Below, piece by piece: positions 7,830-16,578 of a stretch of 64,000 nucleotides of DNA. The stretch's first letter is position 1. Each line of letters starts with the position of its first letter. The position numbers and the translations under genes are program-made. This DNA comes from Arcanobacterium_A hippocoleae_A. Lineage in GTDB: Bacteria > Actinomycetota > Actinomycetes > Actinomycetales > Actinomycetaceae. The stretch lies in the NCBI GenBank assembly GCA_040360365.1, contig CP136412.1. One strand, written 5' to 3'. Below the pieces are notes generated by a model. That model had not been told where the DNA came from and ran no database searches. It saw only the letters and a list, made by a program, of their open reading frames with translations.

Positions 7830-9956
7830 ATGAAACGAATCCGGTTTGCCGGCGCCCTCGCGCTTAGCTTCCTGCTTGCCTTTCCAGTAGGGGGTGCGGC
7901 TGTTGCAGCCGTGCCGCAAGGAAGCCAGCCTTATGAGCAGCTTTATGGCACTTGGACTTTTCCGGCGGGAAATCAACTATATGTATATCGCGGGATTCCA
8001 TATTCAAATGCTGCGAATCAGATTGAGCTTACTTCCGCACTAGACAAGCGTATTAGCGACGTCGCCGTGTCAGCTGGAGGTTCTGAATCTGGAAAAAACA
8101 TTATAGATTTTAATGGTAGAAATGGGAGTAAAGTTACAGCTTTCCAAGGTCTGACCTTTAAGCCCCAAACAACTGGTGCAAATAATGCCAAACTGACTAT
8201 TAGCGGAACAGCTGCGCAGTATAGCAGCCATAAGGATACAGAAGCAGCTTTTTCAGCGTACTTCGTATACAAATCAAATGGTAACGGCTGGACTCCGAAT
8301 TATCCGAATTATGACGCAGGCGAGAAATTCCCTGCATCGTTCTTTAAACTCAGAATTCGTCCGCAAAACATGTTGTTTCAGCCAGTAGTGGTGCCAGTTG
8401 AGCTTGAGCAAGGGGAAGTGACTGCTGAGAAAATTCAGTCCGCTGTAACGGTTACGCTGGATCAAGCTGCGCTATATGATCCGAAATCTATACAATTCGA
8501 AGACATTAAAAAAGCTAAGGAAGCAGCTCAGATTACCCTAACCAATTCTCAGCTTCCGGGTAATGAGCAAGCTCCGCAGGAAAACAGTGCCCAGCATAAT
8601 GTGTCTGTAACTATCACCTATAACGATAATTCTACGGAAAACGCAATTGTGAAACTCACCGTTAATCCGAAAGATTCAGATGATGACGGCTATACAGACT
8701 ACGTTGAAGGGCTAGCAAAGACGAACATTAATGATCCAAAGAGCTTCCCTGCAGCTCCGAAGATTCATGCACCTGTCAAAGGCGAAACACTTATTATGGG
8801 TGAAGGGATCCCAACCACCCAGGTCACAGTAATCCTTCCTAACGGGCAACAGAAAGCCGTCAAAGTTAACGGCGGCGGATACTGGTCGTACAAACTCCCT
8901 GCCGGCACAGCACTTGACCTTGGTCAAACAGTGACTGTAAGCGATGTTGCAGGCCGTCAAACCTCTGCAAACGTTGGTAAACCAACAACCGTGAATCCTC
9001 CGGTCGAAGGAGAAGATGCAGTAACTGGTACAGGGCAGCCTGGCACTCCATTGCGGGTGATGATTCCTGGTAAAGAGCTGGTCGACACTGTTGTTGGTAA
9101 GGATGGGCAGTGGTCTGCTCTTATTGGGCGAGGTCTGGAGATTGGGGAAACCGTAATTGTTTCTCAGCCATGGAAAGACCCGCTTACGGTCACGGTTAAA
9201 GCTAAGGAATCGCAGAATGTGACAGTGTCTGTTGATTACAATGTGCAGCGTGCTGATGGCGGTTTCGATCCGATTCCTGGTACAGCACGAACTGCTGTGC
9301 TTTCTCAGCCAGCATTGAATCCTGATGGATCTAATCTGAAAGTTGATGCGTCTAGTTATGCCGATAAGATGGTGAAAGACAATAAGGGTCTGCCGTATCT
9401 ATTTACTGGTGTTGAGATTGATTCAAAAGCTTTTGTTGATGATCATGATAACAATCCTTTGACTGGTGAGATTGATCGTCATTTTGCGGGCGATATTGTG
9501 ATTCATCTGATTTACCGGAAGGGATATCAGTCTGGTAAGCCGTTGACTCAGCCGGAGAAGCCGGAAGTAACTGAAATTTCCGGTACACCGTTGGTTCAGC
9601 CGGAGAAGCCTGAGGTGACGGAGATTTCCGGTACACCATTGATCCAGCCGGAAAAGCCGAAGGGTGAGATTGGTATTTCAGGCGATCCACTAATCCAACC
9701 GGAAAAGCCGAAGGGTGAGATTGGTATTTCAGGCGATCCACTAATCCAGCCAGAGAAGCCAAAGGGCGAGATTAGTGTTTCTGGTAATCCTTTGGTGCAG
9801 CCGGAGAAACCGGTATTAGATCCGGATACGGTGAAAGCTGCAAAGAGCGCTGAGCTGAGCAAAACCGGCAGCACCGCAGCCGGTCTGCTTGGAGCTGCTC
9901 TTGCACTGACGCTCCTTGGTGCTGTATCCCTGATAACTCGCCGGAAACTAGCATAA
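7830..9956 (+). CDS. Sortase-anchored, repeat-bearing surface protein
   Basis: A 708-residue secreted wall protein. It has a signal peptide (residues 1-27, KRIRF then a hydrophobic core ending AVAA), an ectodomain with a DSDDDGYTD Ca-binding-like motif near residue 283, two Ig-like modules (about 310-385 and 388-455, each with a GxxG/GYW-type core), and a segment resembling SHIRT/Rib-type stalk modules (about 460-570). Six QPEKP repeats (about 571-660) follow, then a sorting signal LSKTG (676-680), a hydrophobic stretch and RRKLA. LSKTG departs from LPXTG. The ATG has a strong AAAGGAG site. It is probably a stalk-like adhesin held at the cell wall; its ligand is unknown. It is monocistronic with a hairpin downstream. 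Confidence 0.85.
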   Translation: MKRIRFAGALALSFLLAFPVGGAAVAAVPQGSQPYEQLYGTWTFPAGNQLYVYRGIPYSNAANQIELTSALDKRISDVAVSAGGSESGKNIIDFNGRNGSKVTAFQGLTFKPQTTGANNAKLTISGTAAQYSSHKDTEAAFSAYFVYKSNGNGWTPNYPNYDAGEKFPASFFKLRIRPQNMLFQPVVVPVELEQGEVTAEKIQSAVTVTLDQAALYDPKSIQFEDIKKAKEAAQITLTNSQLPGNEQAPQENSAQHNVSVTITYNDNSTENAIVKLTVNPKDSDDDGYTDYVEGLAKTNINDPKSFPAAPKIHAPVKGETLIMGEGIPTTQVTVILPNGQQKAVKVNGGGYWSYKLPAGTALDLGQTVTVSDVAGRQTSANVGKPTTVNPPVEGEDAVTGTGQPGTPLRVMIPGKELVDTVVGKDGQWSALIGRGLEIGETVIVSQPWKDPLTVTVKAKESQNVTVSVDYNVQRADGGFDPIPGTARTAVLSQPALNPDGSNLKVDASSYADKMVKDNKGLPYLFTGVEIDSKAFVDDHDNNPLTGEIDRHFAGDIVIHLIYRKGYQSGKPLTQPEKPEVTEISGTPLVQPEKPEVTEISGTPLIQPEKPKGEIGISGDPLIQPEKPKGEIGISGDPLIQPEKPKGEISVSGNPLVQPEKPVLDPDTVKAAKSAELSKTGSTAAGLLGAALALTLLGAVSLITRRKLA
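9540..9815 (+). repeat. Tandem 48/51-bp coding repeats (QPEKP)
   Basis: Units begin at 9540, 9588, 9636, 9687, 9738 and 9789, encoding PLxQPEKP plus a short linker. The first two units are 48 bp and the next three 51 bp. The copies at 9636 and 9687 are almost identical at DNA level, indicating recent duplication. They form a proline-rich spacer before the wall anchor. Confidence 0.9.
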
Positions 9957-9999
9957 ACCCGATTAATAAGCTAGTTTTCAATATTTTCCGGTAAAACCC

Positions 10000-10037
10000 G
10001 AGCCGGTGCTTTGGAAAATCCTCCAAAGCACCGGCTC
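10000..10037 (+). terminator. Strong hairpin after the surface-protein gene
   Basis: GAGCCGGTGCTTTGG (10000-10014) and CCAAAGCACCGGCTC (10023-10037) form a perfect 15-bp stem with an 8-nt loop; the following tract (ATCGTATATTT) is only moderately T-rich. It may stop transcription from both sides. Confidence 0.65.
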
Positions 10038-10175
10038 ATCGTATATTTACAAATCTGCAAAATAAAATCTGACTCCGATAAGACATCACCAACTGCACTG
10101 CCAAAACCGATTACGCACAAAGCAGCCATCCGCCAATCCACCACGGAAAAACTAAAGCGCTAGATTCGTCCGCGT

Positions 10176-11086
10176 TTACGATTGAGCAGGATACTCAACA
10201 GCTGCTTTAGTTTGCGCATTTCGCAGCCGTGTAATTTCCACTACCCCGCCAAGTGCAATCAGTCCGCAAACAAGCATTATCATTCCAAGCGAAGCAGAAA
10301 TTCCAGTCCCCTCTCCAAGTATTACGATTCCGTAAAGTACTGCCACAACAGGGGAAGTGATTGTCATCGCCGCAACCACAACATCAGCTTTCCCAGTAGC
10401 ATAACCTTGCTGTACCATCCACCCTGCAGTAATGCTGCCAAATATTAATACCAGCAGAATAATCCAGAACGACGGTAATACTAATACATTCTCCTGATGT
10501 GCATATTGTAAAAGAGTTTTTGCAAGCGCAGCTTCAAGACCGTAAAGCATTGCTCCGCCCGATCCCCAAAAAAGCGCGCGTAATTTCTTCGTTCCGCGCC
10601 AGCCGAGTGTTCCAAAGCTTGCACTTAGCAGGTAGATGATTGCTGATCCGATACTGATTTTTAGTAAATCGAGCTCTTCCGGAGAAGATGAATATTTCGA
10701 GACAATAATCGTAAAGATTGCGGTTGCAGATACTGTTGCACAAACCCAGGCAACTAGTGTTTTCCGCAGCCGAACTTTCTCTACACGATTCTGAATCAGT
10801 ACTGACCAGGGGAATGCAAGCAGACCGACTGGCTGCACAATAGAAACTGGTGCGAAAACTAATGCGACAATCTGACAGATAAGAGAGACTCCAAGCAATC
10901 CTAAACCGAAAAGCCACTGCGGGCTGCGGATTGCGGTTAAAAACTTCGTGCTTTTAGCGCTTCTTTCTCTGGATTCCCGCTGAGCTGCCGATCAATTGTG
11001 CCATGCTGGTACTTTGCGGCAAGTGCAAAGCAAAATGAACCAACAACCTGGATAGCAATAGCGAGAGAGATACTTTGCGAAATCAT
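10176..11086 (-). CDS. DMT/EamA-type membrane permease (frame-disrupted)
   Basis: The gene starts at ATG 11086 with AGAGGA upstream and encodes MISQSISLAIAIQVVG, then FALAAKYQHG. The frame breaks at a run of five A (10939-10943) after about 48 residues and continues in another frame (FLTAIRSPQWLFGLGLLG) to the stop at 10176. Adding one base restores a 303-residue protein with about nine hydrophobic segments, typical of drug/metabolite-superfamily transporters found in actinobacteria. The substrate cannot be told. The break is of the same type as 22 others in the window and may be a sequencing error. It lies downstream of the rplL terminator, on the same strand. Confidence 0.7.
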
Positions 11087-11180
11087 ATGGAGATTATTTC
11101 CTCTTTCGTTACTGAAACTGCCAGCGCAAATTAAGCACAGTACAATCCAAAGTCTACCGGCTCTCTCAGTTTAATACATT

Positions 11181-11223
11181 ATAATGGGAGGCTGTAAACC
11201 AAACGGTTCCAGCCTCCCATTAT
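11181..11223 (-). terminator. Terminator of the rplJ-rplL transcript
   Basis: ATAATGGGAGGCTG (11181-11194) and CAGCCTCCCATTAT (11210-11223) form a 14-bp stem about 55 bp beyond the rplL stop. Confidence 0.75.
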
Positions 11224-11278
11224 TACTCGTAAAATAACAAGTTTTGTAACGATAATCAGCGGTTTCACACCGCAAAGA

Positions 11279-11668
11279 TTACTTCAGGGTTACGGTTGCG
11301 CCTGCAGCTTCAAGCTTTTCCTTTGCAGCTTCAGCAGTTTCCTTGTTCACGCCTTCGAAGATTGCCTTTGGAGCAGATTCAACGAGTTCCTTAGCTTCTT
11401 TCAAGCCGAGGTTCGAATCAAGTTCACGAACAGCCTTGATGACCTGAATCTTCTTGTCGCCAGCTGCTTCGATCACAACGTCGAATTCGTCTTTTTCTTC
11501 TTCAGCAGCAACTTCGCCGCCTGCAGCTGGAGCAGCAGCAGCAACAGCAACTGGAGCAGCAGCTTCAACGTCGAATTCTTCTTCAAACTTCTTCACGAAG
11601 TCGTTGAGTTCTACAAGGGTGAGCTCCTTGAAAGCTTCAATGAGTTCTTCAGCGGTAAGCTTAGCCAT
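11279..11668 (-). CDS. rplL: 50S ribosomal protein L7/L12
   Basis: 129 residues, normal for L7/L12, which forms the flexible factor-recruiting stalk of the large subunit as dimers on L10. The N-terminal dimerisation region (MAKLTAEELIEAFKELTL), an Ala/Gly-rich hinge near residues 36-60, and the C-terminal domain with GDKKIQVIKAVRE and GLKEAKELVE are all clear. The start ATG follows GGAAGGAAGG. It is cotranscribed with rplJ (65-bp gap) and followed by a strong terminator. Confidence 0.98.
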   Translation of the reverse strand: MAKLTAEELIEAFKELTLVELNDFVKKFEEEFDVEAAAPVAVAAAAPAAGGEVAAEEEKDEFDVVIEAAGDKKIQVIKAVRELDSNLGLKEAKELVESAPKAIFEGVNKETAEAAKEKLEAAGATVTLK

Positions 11669-11733
11669 GATTGGCCTTCCTTCCTGTGCCTACGCGAGGC
11701 AATTTTAATCTGATTATTTTCGCTGCTACCTGC

Positions 11734-12255
11734 TTAGGATGCAGCTTCCTGCTTCTCGCGCAGGGCGTCTACTGTGCGCACCGTCTTTACGAGCGGAGCG
11801 GTGAATACGTATGCAGCCTTGTAAAGCGAAGCTTTAACGGCTCCGGCAGTCTTGGCAAGAAGTACTTCACGGGATTCAAGATCGGCGAGTTTGCCAACTT
11901 CATTCGCGTCAAGGAAATTACCTTCAAGTACGCCGCCCTTGACTACAAGAGCTTCGTTTTCTTTTGCGAATTCTCGAACTGCTTTTGCAGCCGTGGCGAT
12001 GTCGCCAGTAACGAATGCAAGCGCGGTCGGTCCGGTAAGAACTTCATCGAGACCTTCAACACCAGCTTCGCGGGCTGCAATCCGTGCAAGCGTATTCTTT
12101 GCAACAGTGTACTTAGCTTCGCTGCCCATTGCACGACGAAGAGTCTTCATCTGTGCTACGGTCAATCCGCGGTACTCAGTTACAAGAACTGCCGTCGAGT
12201 TACGAAAATCTTCCGTTAACTCTACAATCGCTGCAGACTTGTCGGTCCGTGCCAT
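11734..12255 (-). CDS. rplJ: 50S ribosomal protein L10
   Basis: 173 residues. L10 anchors L7/L12 dimers to 23S rRNA. The start MARTDKSAAIVELTEDFRN is placed at 12255 because GGAAGGAGG lies 5 bases upstream; the frame stays open to 12333 but that extension overlaps the leader terminator. The LVTEYRGLTVAQMK motif and SEAKYTVAKNTLARIA are typical. The C-terminal stalk helix is Ala/Lys-rich. Expression is probably controlled by the L10 leader immediately upstream. Confidence 0.97.
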   Translation of the reverse strand: MARTDKSAAIVELTEDFRNSTAVLVTEYRGLTVAQMKTLRRAMGSEAKYTVAKNTLARIAAREAGVEGLDEVLTGPTALAFVTGDIATAAKAVREFAKENEALVVKGGVLEGNFLDANEVGKLADLESREVLLAKTAGAVKASLYKAAYVFTAPLVKTVRTVDALREKQEAAS

Positions 12256-12432
12256 GGGACCTCCTTCCGAATCTTTGCCGCAGATTTGTGAACTTAGAAA
12301 AAGAACCCTCAGCGCACAAAGCACGAGGGTCAAATCTTGATGTATTTAATACTGCAAGAATTAAGTTCGTACCTGCGCTGGCTTCCAAAAGAAATTCACC
12401 CCGTTGGCAACGGGCGACCTGCGGTCTTAGGC
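12256..12432 (-). ncRNA. L10 leader RNA with attenuator
   Basis: The minus strand between udk and rplJ contains ACCGCAGG (about 12418-12425), a GC-rich CCCGTTGCCAACGGG hairpin, and GCGCAGG (about 12370-12376), the layout of actinobacterial L10 leaders that mimic the L10 site on 23S rRNA. Closer to the gene, ACCCTC-GTGC (12330-12321) pairs with GCGC-GAGGGT (about 12315-12305), followed by TCTTTTTC: a terminator-like attenuator. In known L10 leaders, L10(L12)4 binding lowers expression of rplJ-rplL. Confidence 0.8.
12301..12331 (-). terminator. Attenuator hairpin within the rplJ leader
   Basis: The stem ACCCTC/GAGGGT, extended by GTGC/GCGC (with one G-U), is followed on the minus strand by TTCTTTTTC. 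It lies 45 bp upstream of the rplJ start, so premature termination here would set rplJL levels. Confidence 0.7.
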
Positions 12433-12523
12433 ATTGTTAAGAATATCTGAACACAAACATTGTAACAAGCGCTGCAGTGAGTTCGTGAGAGAAATAACTA
12501 GACATTCCGCTATCACGGGCTTT

Positions 12524-13153
12524 TTATCGGAAACACCGATTATCGAGTTGATTTTGAATTCGATGGAAAATCATTTCGACAGCCACAAGATTCTGCCCGC
12601 CCTCTGGAATAATCACATCGGCAAAACGCTTTGACGGTTCCACGTAAAGTTCATGCATTGGTTTGACTGTGCGCAAGTACTGCGCACGTACCGATTCAAT
12701 CGAGCGGCCGCGCTCCGCAACATCACGCTGCATCCTGCGCAAAATCCGCACGTCTGCATCAGTGTCGACAAATAGTTTTAAATCAAAGAGCGAACGCAGC
12801 TCTGGTTCAGCAAAAATAAGAATTCCCTCGACGATAATGACAGGAGCAGGTTCGACTTGCATTTTTTCTGCACTGCGGTTGTGAACAGCAAAATCGTATA
12901 CTGGAGATTCAATCGCCGCACCGTCGATTAACTGCTTCAGCTGGGAAATTAACAGCTGGTTGTCGAATGCTTCCGGCGCATCGTAGTTGATTTGGGTCCG
13001 CTGTTCAAAAGTGAGATGATCCTGGACGCAATAGTAGTTATCGTGATACATCACGGCAACGCTGCCGGAAAACCGGGATTTAATTGCATTAGTCAAGGTA
13101 CTTTTTCCGCTGCCGGTACCTCCAGCAATGCCAATTACAAGTGACTGTGCCAT
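12524..13153 (-). CDS. udk: Uridine kinase
   Basis: 209 residues, matching bacterial Udk, which phosphorylates uridine and cytidine in pyrimidine salvage. The P-loop GIAGGTGSGKST is at residues 8-19. The nucleoside-site region HDNYYCVQDHLTFEQR, the INYDAPEAFD motif and the VIIVEGILIF strand are present, followed by the DTDADVRILRRMQRD lid. The gene sits between the rplK-rplA terminator and the L10 leader on the same strand, an unusual insertion in the L11-L1-L10-L12 block. Its own promoter should lie in the gap after 13153. Confidence 0.93.
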   Translation of the reverse strand: MAQSLVIGIAGGTGSGKSTLTNAIKSRFSGSVAVMYHDNYYCVQDHLTFEQRTQINYDAPEAFDNQLLISQLKQLIDGAAIESPVYDFAVHNRSAEKMQVEPAPVIIVEGILIFAEPELRSLFDLKLFVDTDADVRILRRMQRDVAERGRSIESVRAQYLRTVKPMHELYVEPSKRFADVIIPEGGQNLVAVEMIFHRIQNQLDNRCFR

Positions 13154-13342
13154 TAAACGCCTACTTCAAGATTCAAACAGCTAACGCTTTCTTAACCAAT
13201 TGTCGCAAATTCTGGTTTATTGGGCAAAATAGGTATTCAGATACAGCCGCAGCCAAATCAGACTCGCTGAACTCAAATTATCCATCGCAGCTTCAATCCC
13301 CTGCTAACCGCCGCCGCGTTATTTCCTTTTCGCAAAATCAGC

Positions 13343-13380
13343 AAAAATGGGGACAGCTGGATTCAGCTGCCCCCATTTGC
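13343..13380 (-). terminator. Intrinsic terminator of the nusG-rplK-rplA transcript
   Basis: AAATGGGG-A-CAGCTG (13345-13359) pairs with CAGCTG-C-CCCCATTT (13364-13378) with one internal mismatch and a 4-nt loop, followed on the minus strand by TTTTT. It separates rplA from udk. Confidence 0.85.
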
Positions 13381-13459
13381 GTTACAATCCGATAAATTGC
13401 AATGTGCTAAGTTAATTCGCGGCTCTCACTTTGCTTGCGGAAAAACACATCAGCACATC

Positions 13460-14158
13460 TTAGGAACGTACAAGTTTTGCAACGTCAAGCGGAATACCAG
13501 GTCCCATCGTAGTCGCCATGGTTCCTTTCAGAATATAGCGGCCTTTCGACGAGGACGGCTTCAAACGGAGAATCTCCGCAAAAGCTGCTTTGAAATTCTC
13601 AGCAAGCTTTTCTGAAGTAAATTCGGTATTACCGAGAATGATTGGAAGATTGCCATGCTTATCAACACGGAATTCAATTCGGCCGCCTTTAATATCAGAA
13701 ACAGCCTTTGCGGTGTCCATAGTCACAGTACCTGTCTTTGGGTTCGGCATTAAACCGCGCGGACCGAGAATCCGACCAAGACGACCAACTTTGCCCATCA
13801 TATCTGGGGTTGCAACAGCTGAATCGAAGTCGGTCCAACCGCCGGCAACCTTTGCAACGAGATCATCGTCGCCAACTTCATCCGCACCAGCTTCCAATGC
13901 AGCCTGCGCCCGCTCACCGGTAGCAAACACAATCACGCGGGCGGTCTTGCCCGTACCGTGCGGAAGCGAAACGGTACCGCGAACCATCTGGTCTGCCTTA
14001 CGCGGATCTACGCCAAGGCGGAAAACAGCTTCCACGGTAGATGGGAACTTCGTAACTGAAGTTTTAATTGCAAGATCAACGGCTTCTTCCACGGAGTAGA
14101 GTGCTCCGTCTTGAATCAGCTCCGCAGCCTTGCGGTAGTTCTTTGAGCGCTTTGCCAT
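13460..14158 (-). CDS. rplA: 50S ribosomal protein L1
   Basis: 232 residues, standard for L1, which binds 23S rRNA at the mobile L1 stalk and helps release E-site tRNA. MAKRSKNYRKAAELI starts after AAGGAG. The conserved block GRLGRILGPRGLMPNPKTG and VRGTVSLPHGTGK are intact. It follows rplK with a 92-bp gap and is followed by a strong terminator. Confidence 0.98.
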   Translation of the reverse strand: MAKRSKNYRKAAELIQDGALYSVEEAVDLAIKTSVTKFPSTVEAVFRLGVDPRKADQMVRGTVSLPHGTGKTARVIVFATGERAQAALEAGADEVGDDDLVAKVAGGWTDFDSAVATPDMMGKVGRLGRILGPRGLMPNPKTGTVTMDTAKAVSDIKGGRIEFRVDKHGNLPIILGNTEFTSEKLAENFKAAFAEILRLKPSSSKGRYILKGTMATTMGPGIPLDVAKLVRS

Positions 14159-14250
14159 TCTGCTTTTCTCCTTAAAATTTAGCAGCAGTGGTATAACGAG
14201 CCAGCTCCGGGCTCTACCACATCAATACTTTCAACAAGTATTGGAAATTC

Positions 14251-14691
14251 TTAGATTGCGTCGGTGGTAATACCCATCGAGCGAGCAGTACCAGCAATAA
14301 TGCGAGCTGCATTGTCGATGTCGTTTGCGTTCAAATCCGGTTCTTTCAGCTTTGCGATTTCGCGAAGCTGCTCGGCGCTCACATGCCCGACTTTCTGCGA
14401 CTGCGGCACACCGGAACCTTTCTTGATACCTGCGGCCTTCTTGAGCAAATCAGCAGCCGGAGGAGTCTTTGTTACGAAGGTGAATGAACGGTCTTCGTAA
14501 ACTGTAATCTCCACTGGAATAACGTTTCCGCGCATGGATTCGGTCGCTTGATTATACGCGGTGCAGAACTCCATGATGTTCACACCGTGCTGACCCAATG
14601 CTGGGCCGACTGGTGGAGCTGGATTTGCAGCCCCTGCCTGAATCTGTAACTTGATCAGGCCTGCAACCTTCTTCTTTTTCTTCGGTGGCAT
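14251..14691 (-). CDS. rplK: 50S ribosomal protein L11
   Basis: 146 residues. L11 binds the GTPase-associated region of 23S rRNA and is needed for the RelA-dependent stringent response. The Lys-rich start MPPKKKKKVAGLIKLQI, the proline switch PAPPVGPALGQHGVNI and the C-terminal rRNA-binding domain with NANDIDNAARIIAGTARSMG are all present. AAAAAGGA precedes the ATG. It lies between nusG and rplA as in other actinobacteria. Confidence 0.98.
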   Translation of the reverse strand: MPPKKKKKVAGLIKLQIQAGAANPAPPVGPALGQHGVNIMEFCTAYNQATESMRGNVIPVEITVYEDRSFTFVTKTPPAADLLKKAAGIKKGSGVPQSQKVGHVSAEQLREIAKLKEPDLNANDIDNAARIIAGTARSMGITTDAI

Positions 14692-14786
14692 TTATTGATC
14701 CTTTTTGTTGTTCTTACCGTCACATGGCAAAAGTAACGGCTCCGTCGATAAGCAGGAAAATGAAAATTTAGCGAAACTTCGCGCAA

Positions 14787-15608
14787 TCAATCCATTTTCT
14801 TTACTTGACCGAAAGATAAATCGACCGGGGTTTCCTGGCCGACAAGTGTCATCAGCACAGTAAGCCGTTGGTTTACTGCATCAACCTGAGAAATTGTAGC
14901 CGGCAAACCGACCCAAGGTTCAGTGGTGAGCGTAACTGTTTCACCAACCTCGAATTCAACCTCAAGAGTCGGAGCGCCAGACTTAACCGGCTTACCAGCA
15001 GCAATAGCTTCATGTGCTGCCTCTTGTTCGATTGTTGGCGTGAGCATTTTCACTGCTTCATCGAAAGTCAGCGCGACTGGATTGCGTCCGTTTCCGACAA
15101 AACCGGTAACGCCGTTAGTTTCTTGAACCACACGCCACGAATCATCGGTCAGATCCATCCGAATCAAAGCGTATCCCGGAATCCGTACCCGCGATACCAG
15201 CTTATTCTGCCCCTTCTTAACTTCGATGACCTCTTCCATCGGGACATCAATCTGGAAAATATACTCTTCCATATTCATCGAATGAATACGTGATTCAATA
15301 TCTTGCTTCACGCGCTTTTCGTAACCAGCATAAGTGTGGAGCACATACCAGCGGCCGGGAAGCCCTCTTAGCTTTGCACGCACCATCGCTTCAGTAACTA
15401 TGCCATCGACTGGCTGATCTGAAGCTGCCGGACTTTCAGATGCAATTTCAGTTTCATCCGCAGTAACCAAATCGTCGTCTTTGACTTCTTCAGCTGCAGC
15501 ATCGCCTAACACATCTGCTGCTTCCGATTGCGAATCGGCGCTAGTATCTTCATCGGCAGTGATGCGCTCTTCGTTTTCGGTTAGTGCATCTTGAGTTTCT
15601 TCAGCCAT
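14787..15608 (-). CDS. nusG: Transcription termination/antitermination factor NusG
   Basis: 273 residues. The first ~80 residues are an acidic, Glu/Asp/Ala-rich extension typical of actinobacterial NusG. The NGN domain (about 86-190; RWYVLHTYAGYEKRVKQDIE) binds RNA polymerase; the KOW domain (about 215-273; FEVGETVTLTTEPWVGL, ending FGQVKKMD) contacts Rho or S10. It is downstream of secE and upstream of rplK, the conserved order. Confidence 0.97.
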   Translation of the reverse strand: MAEETQDALTENEERITADEDTSADSQSEAADVLGDAAAEEVKDDDLVTADETEIASESPAASDQPVDGIVTEAMVRAKLRGLPGRWYVLHTYAGYEKRVKQDIESRIHSMNMEEYIFQIDVPMEEVIEVKKGQNKLVSRVRIPGYALIRMDLTDDSWRVVQETNGVTGFVGNGRNPVALTFDEAVKMLTPTIEQEAAHEAIAAGKPVKSGAPTLEVEFEVGETVTLTTEPWVGLPATISQVDAVNQRLTVLMTLVGQETPVDLSFGQVKKMD

Positions 15609-15817
15609 TACCTGTTTCCCGCCTTGTCCGGTTTCGATAATTCGAATTCTAAGTGTTATTGGTTTATTACTATTTCAGCAATTCATCGCTTCTTGAATCA
15701 CACTCATGCGAATGCGGATTTCCCTGTATTTTATCCAACTTTCGATACCCGCTTGAAATCACAAGCCGGTATTAAGTTCGAAAAATTACGACGGACAGCC
15801 GCTCAAACACTTCAGCT

Positions 15818-16032
15818 TTAGCCAAAGACCCAGAACACCAGCTGCCCGAAGACAAGGTCAAGAATTCCGACGAAGATCATCACGATAATCAAGAAGCTAA
15901 TGACGGTAAGAAACATTTGCCACAGCTCTTCCCAGCTTGGACGGCGAACTTTCTTAAACTCCGCTAGAACCTGCTTGAAAAAGTGATGATACGAGCAAAG
16001 AAGCTCTGCTTCTCCGTTGCGACTTCGTTCAA
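15818..16032 (-). CDS. secE: Protein translocase subunit SecE (frame-disrupted)
   Basis: A small tail-anchored subunit that stabilises SecY. A TTG at 16032 with GAGAGGA upstream starts MNEVATEKQSFFARIITF. The frame breaks at five A (15978-15982, plus strand) and resumes as KQVLAEFKKVRRPSWEE, then the membrane helix (MFLTVISFLIIVMIFVGIL) and the end FGQLVFWVFG. One added base gives 71 residues, a normal actinobacterial SecE, in its usual place between tRNA-Trp and nusG. Because SecE is essential, a genuine knockout is improbable; a base-calling deletion is the simplest explanation. Confidence 0.85.
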
Positions 16033-16086
16033 CTCATTTTCCTCTCGGTTAATGTGGAAAACGGCCCGTATGGGCCGCTTTCTTCG

Positions 16087-16159
16087 CAGGGCAGGAGGGA
16101 CTCGAACCCACAACCGCCGGTTTTGGAGACCGGTGCGCTACCAATTGCGCCACTACCCT
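16087..16159 (-). tRNA. tRNA-Trp (CCA)
   Basis: The minus strand folds into a 73-nt cloverleaf: acceptor AGGGTAG/CTGCCCT, D-arm GCGC, anticodon stem CCGGT/ACCGG with loop CTCCAAA (anticodon CCA), and a T-arm with GTTCGAGTC. CCA is not encoded. It lies directly upstream of secE, a conserved actinobacterial arrangement. Confidence 0.95.
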
Positions 16160-16578
16160 AGTGCGGTATTTCGACTTACCGCATCGGCGAGCAGTTCAGA
16201 TTATGCCTGATAATCAAGCATCTTCTATGTGAATTGCACAGCTCTAGAAATTATAGCTGTAAATAAAGATCAGAGCCAAATCTCGACCGCCGCTTTTAGA
16301 CAAAAGTGCAAAAGCTCTCATTTATTATGATTATCTGCGTTATTTTAAATGATTTTTCGTGCGGAAACGGCAAGAAACTATCCTGCAATGCGCTAAGCAA
16401 TTTAAAAAATAAACTTTTGCCGCAATTTTCCGCTGATTGATTTGATCTGCAAATTTTTATTGCCGTCGGCACAAACTTATCGGCGGGAAATATTAATCTC
16501 AACACTCACCGCCGGAAGAAAAACACCACTATCTAAAATCCGCAGCAGATATGCGCAAAAGTATGTCAACATTGTTTC
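16160..16578. other. Divergent promoter region between tRNA-Trp and aminotransferase
   Basis: About 420 bp, AT-rich, with no coding potential that I can support. It must carry the promoters for tRNA-Trp/secE (minus) and the aminotransferase (plus). No clear operator is seen. Confidence 0.5.

Noticed and set aside
15978..15982. Programmed ribosomal frameshift in secE
   Set aside because: No slippery heptamer with downstream structure is evident, and the same type of loss recurs in many unrelated genes.
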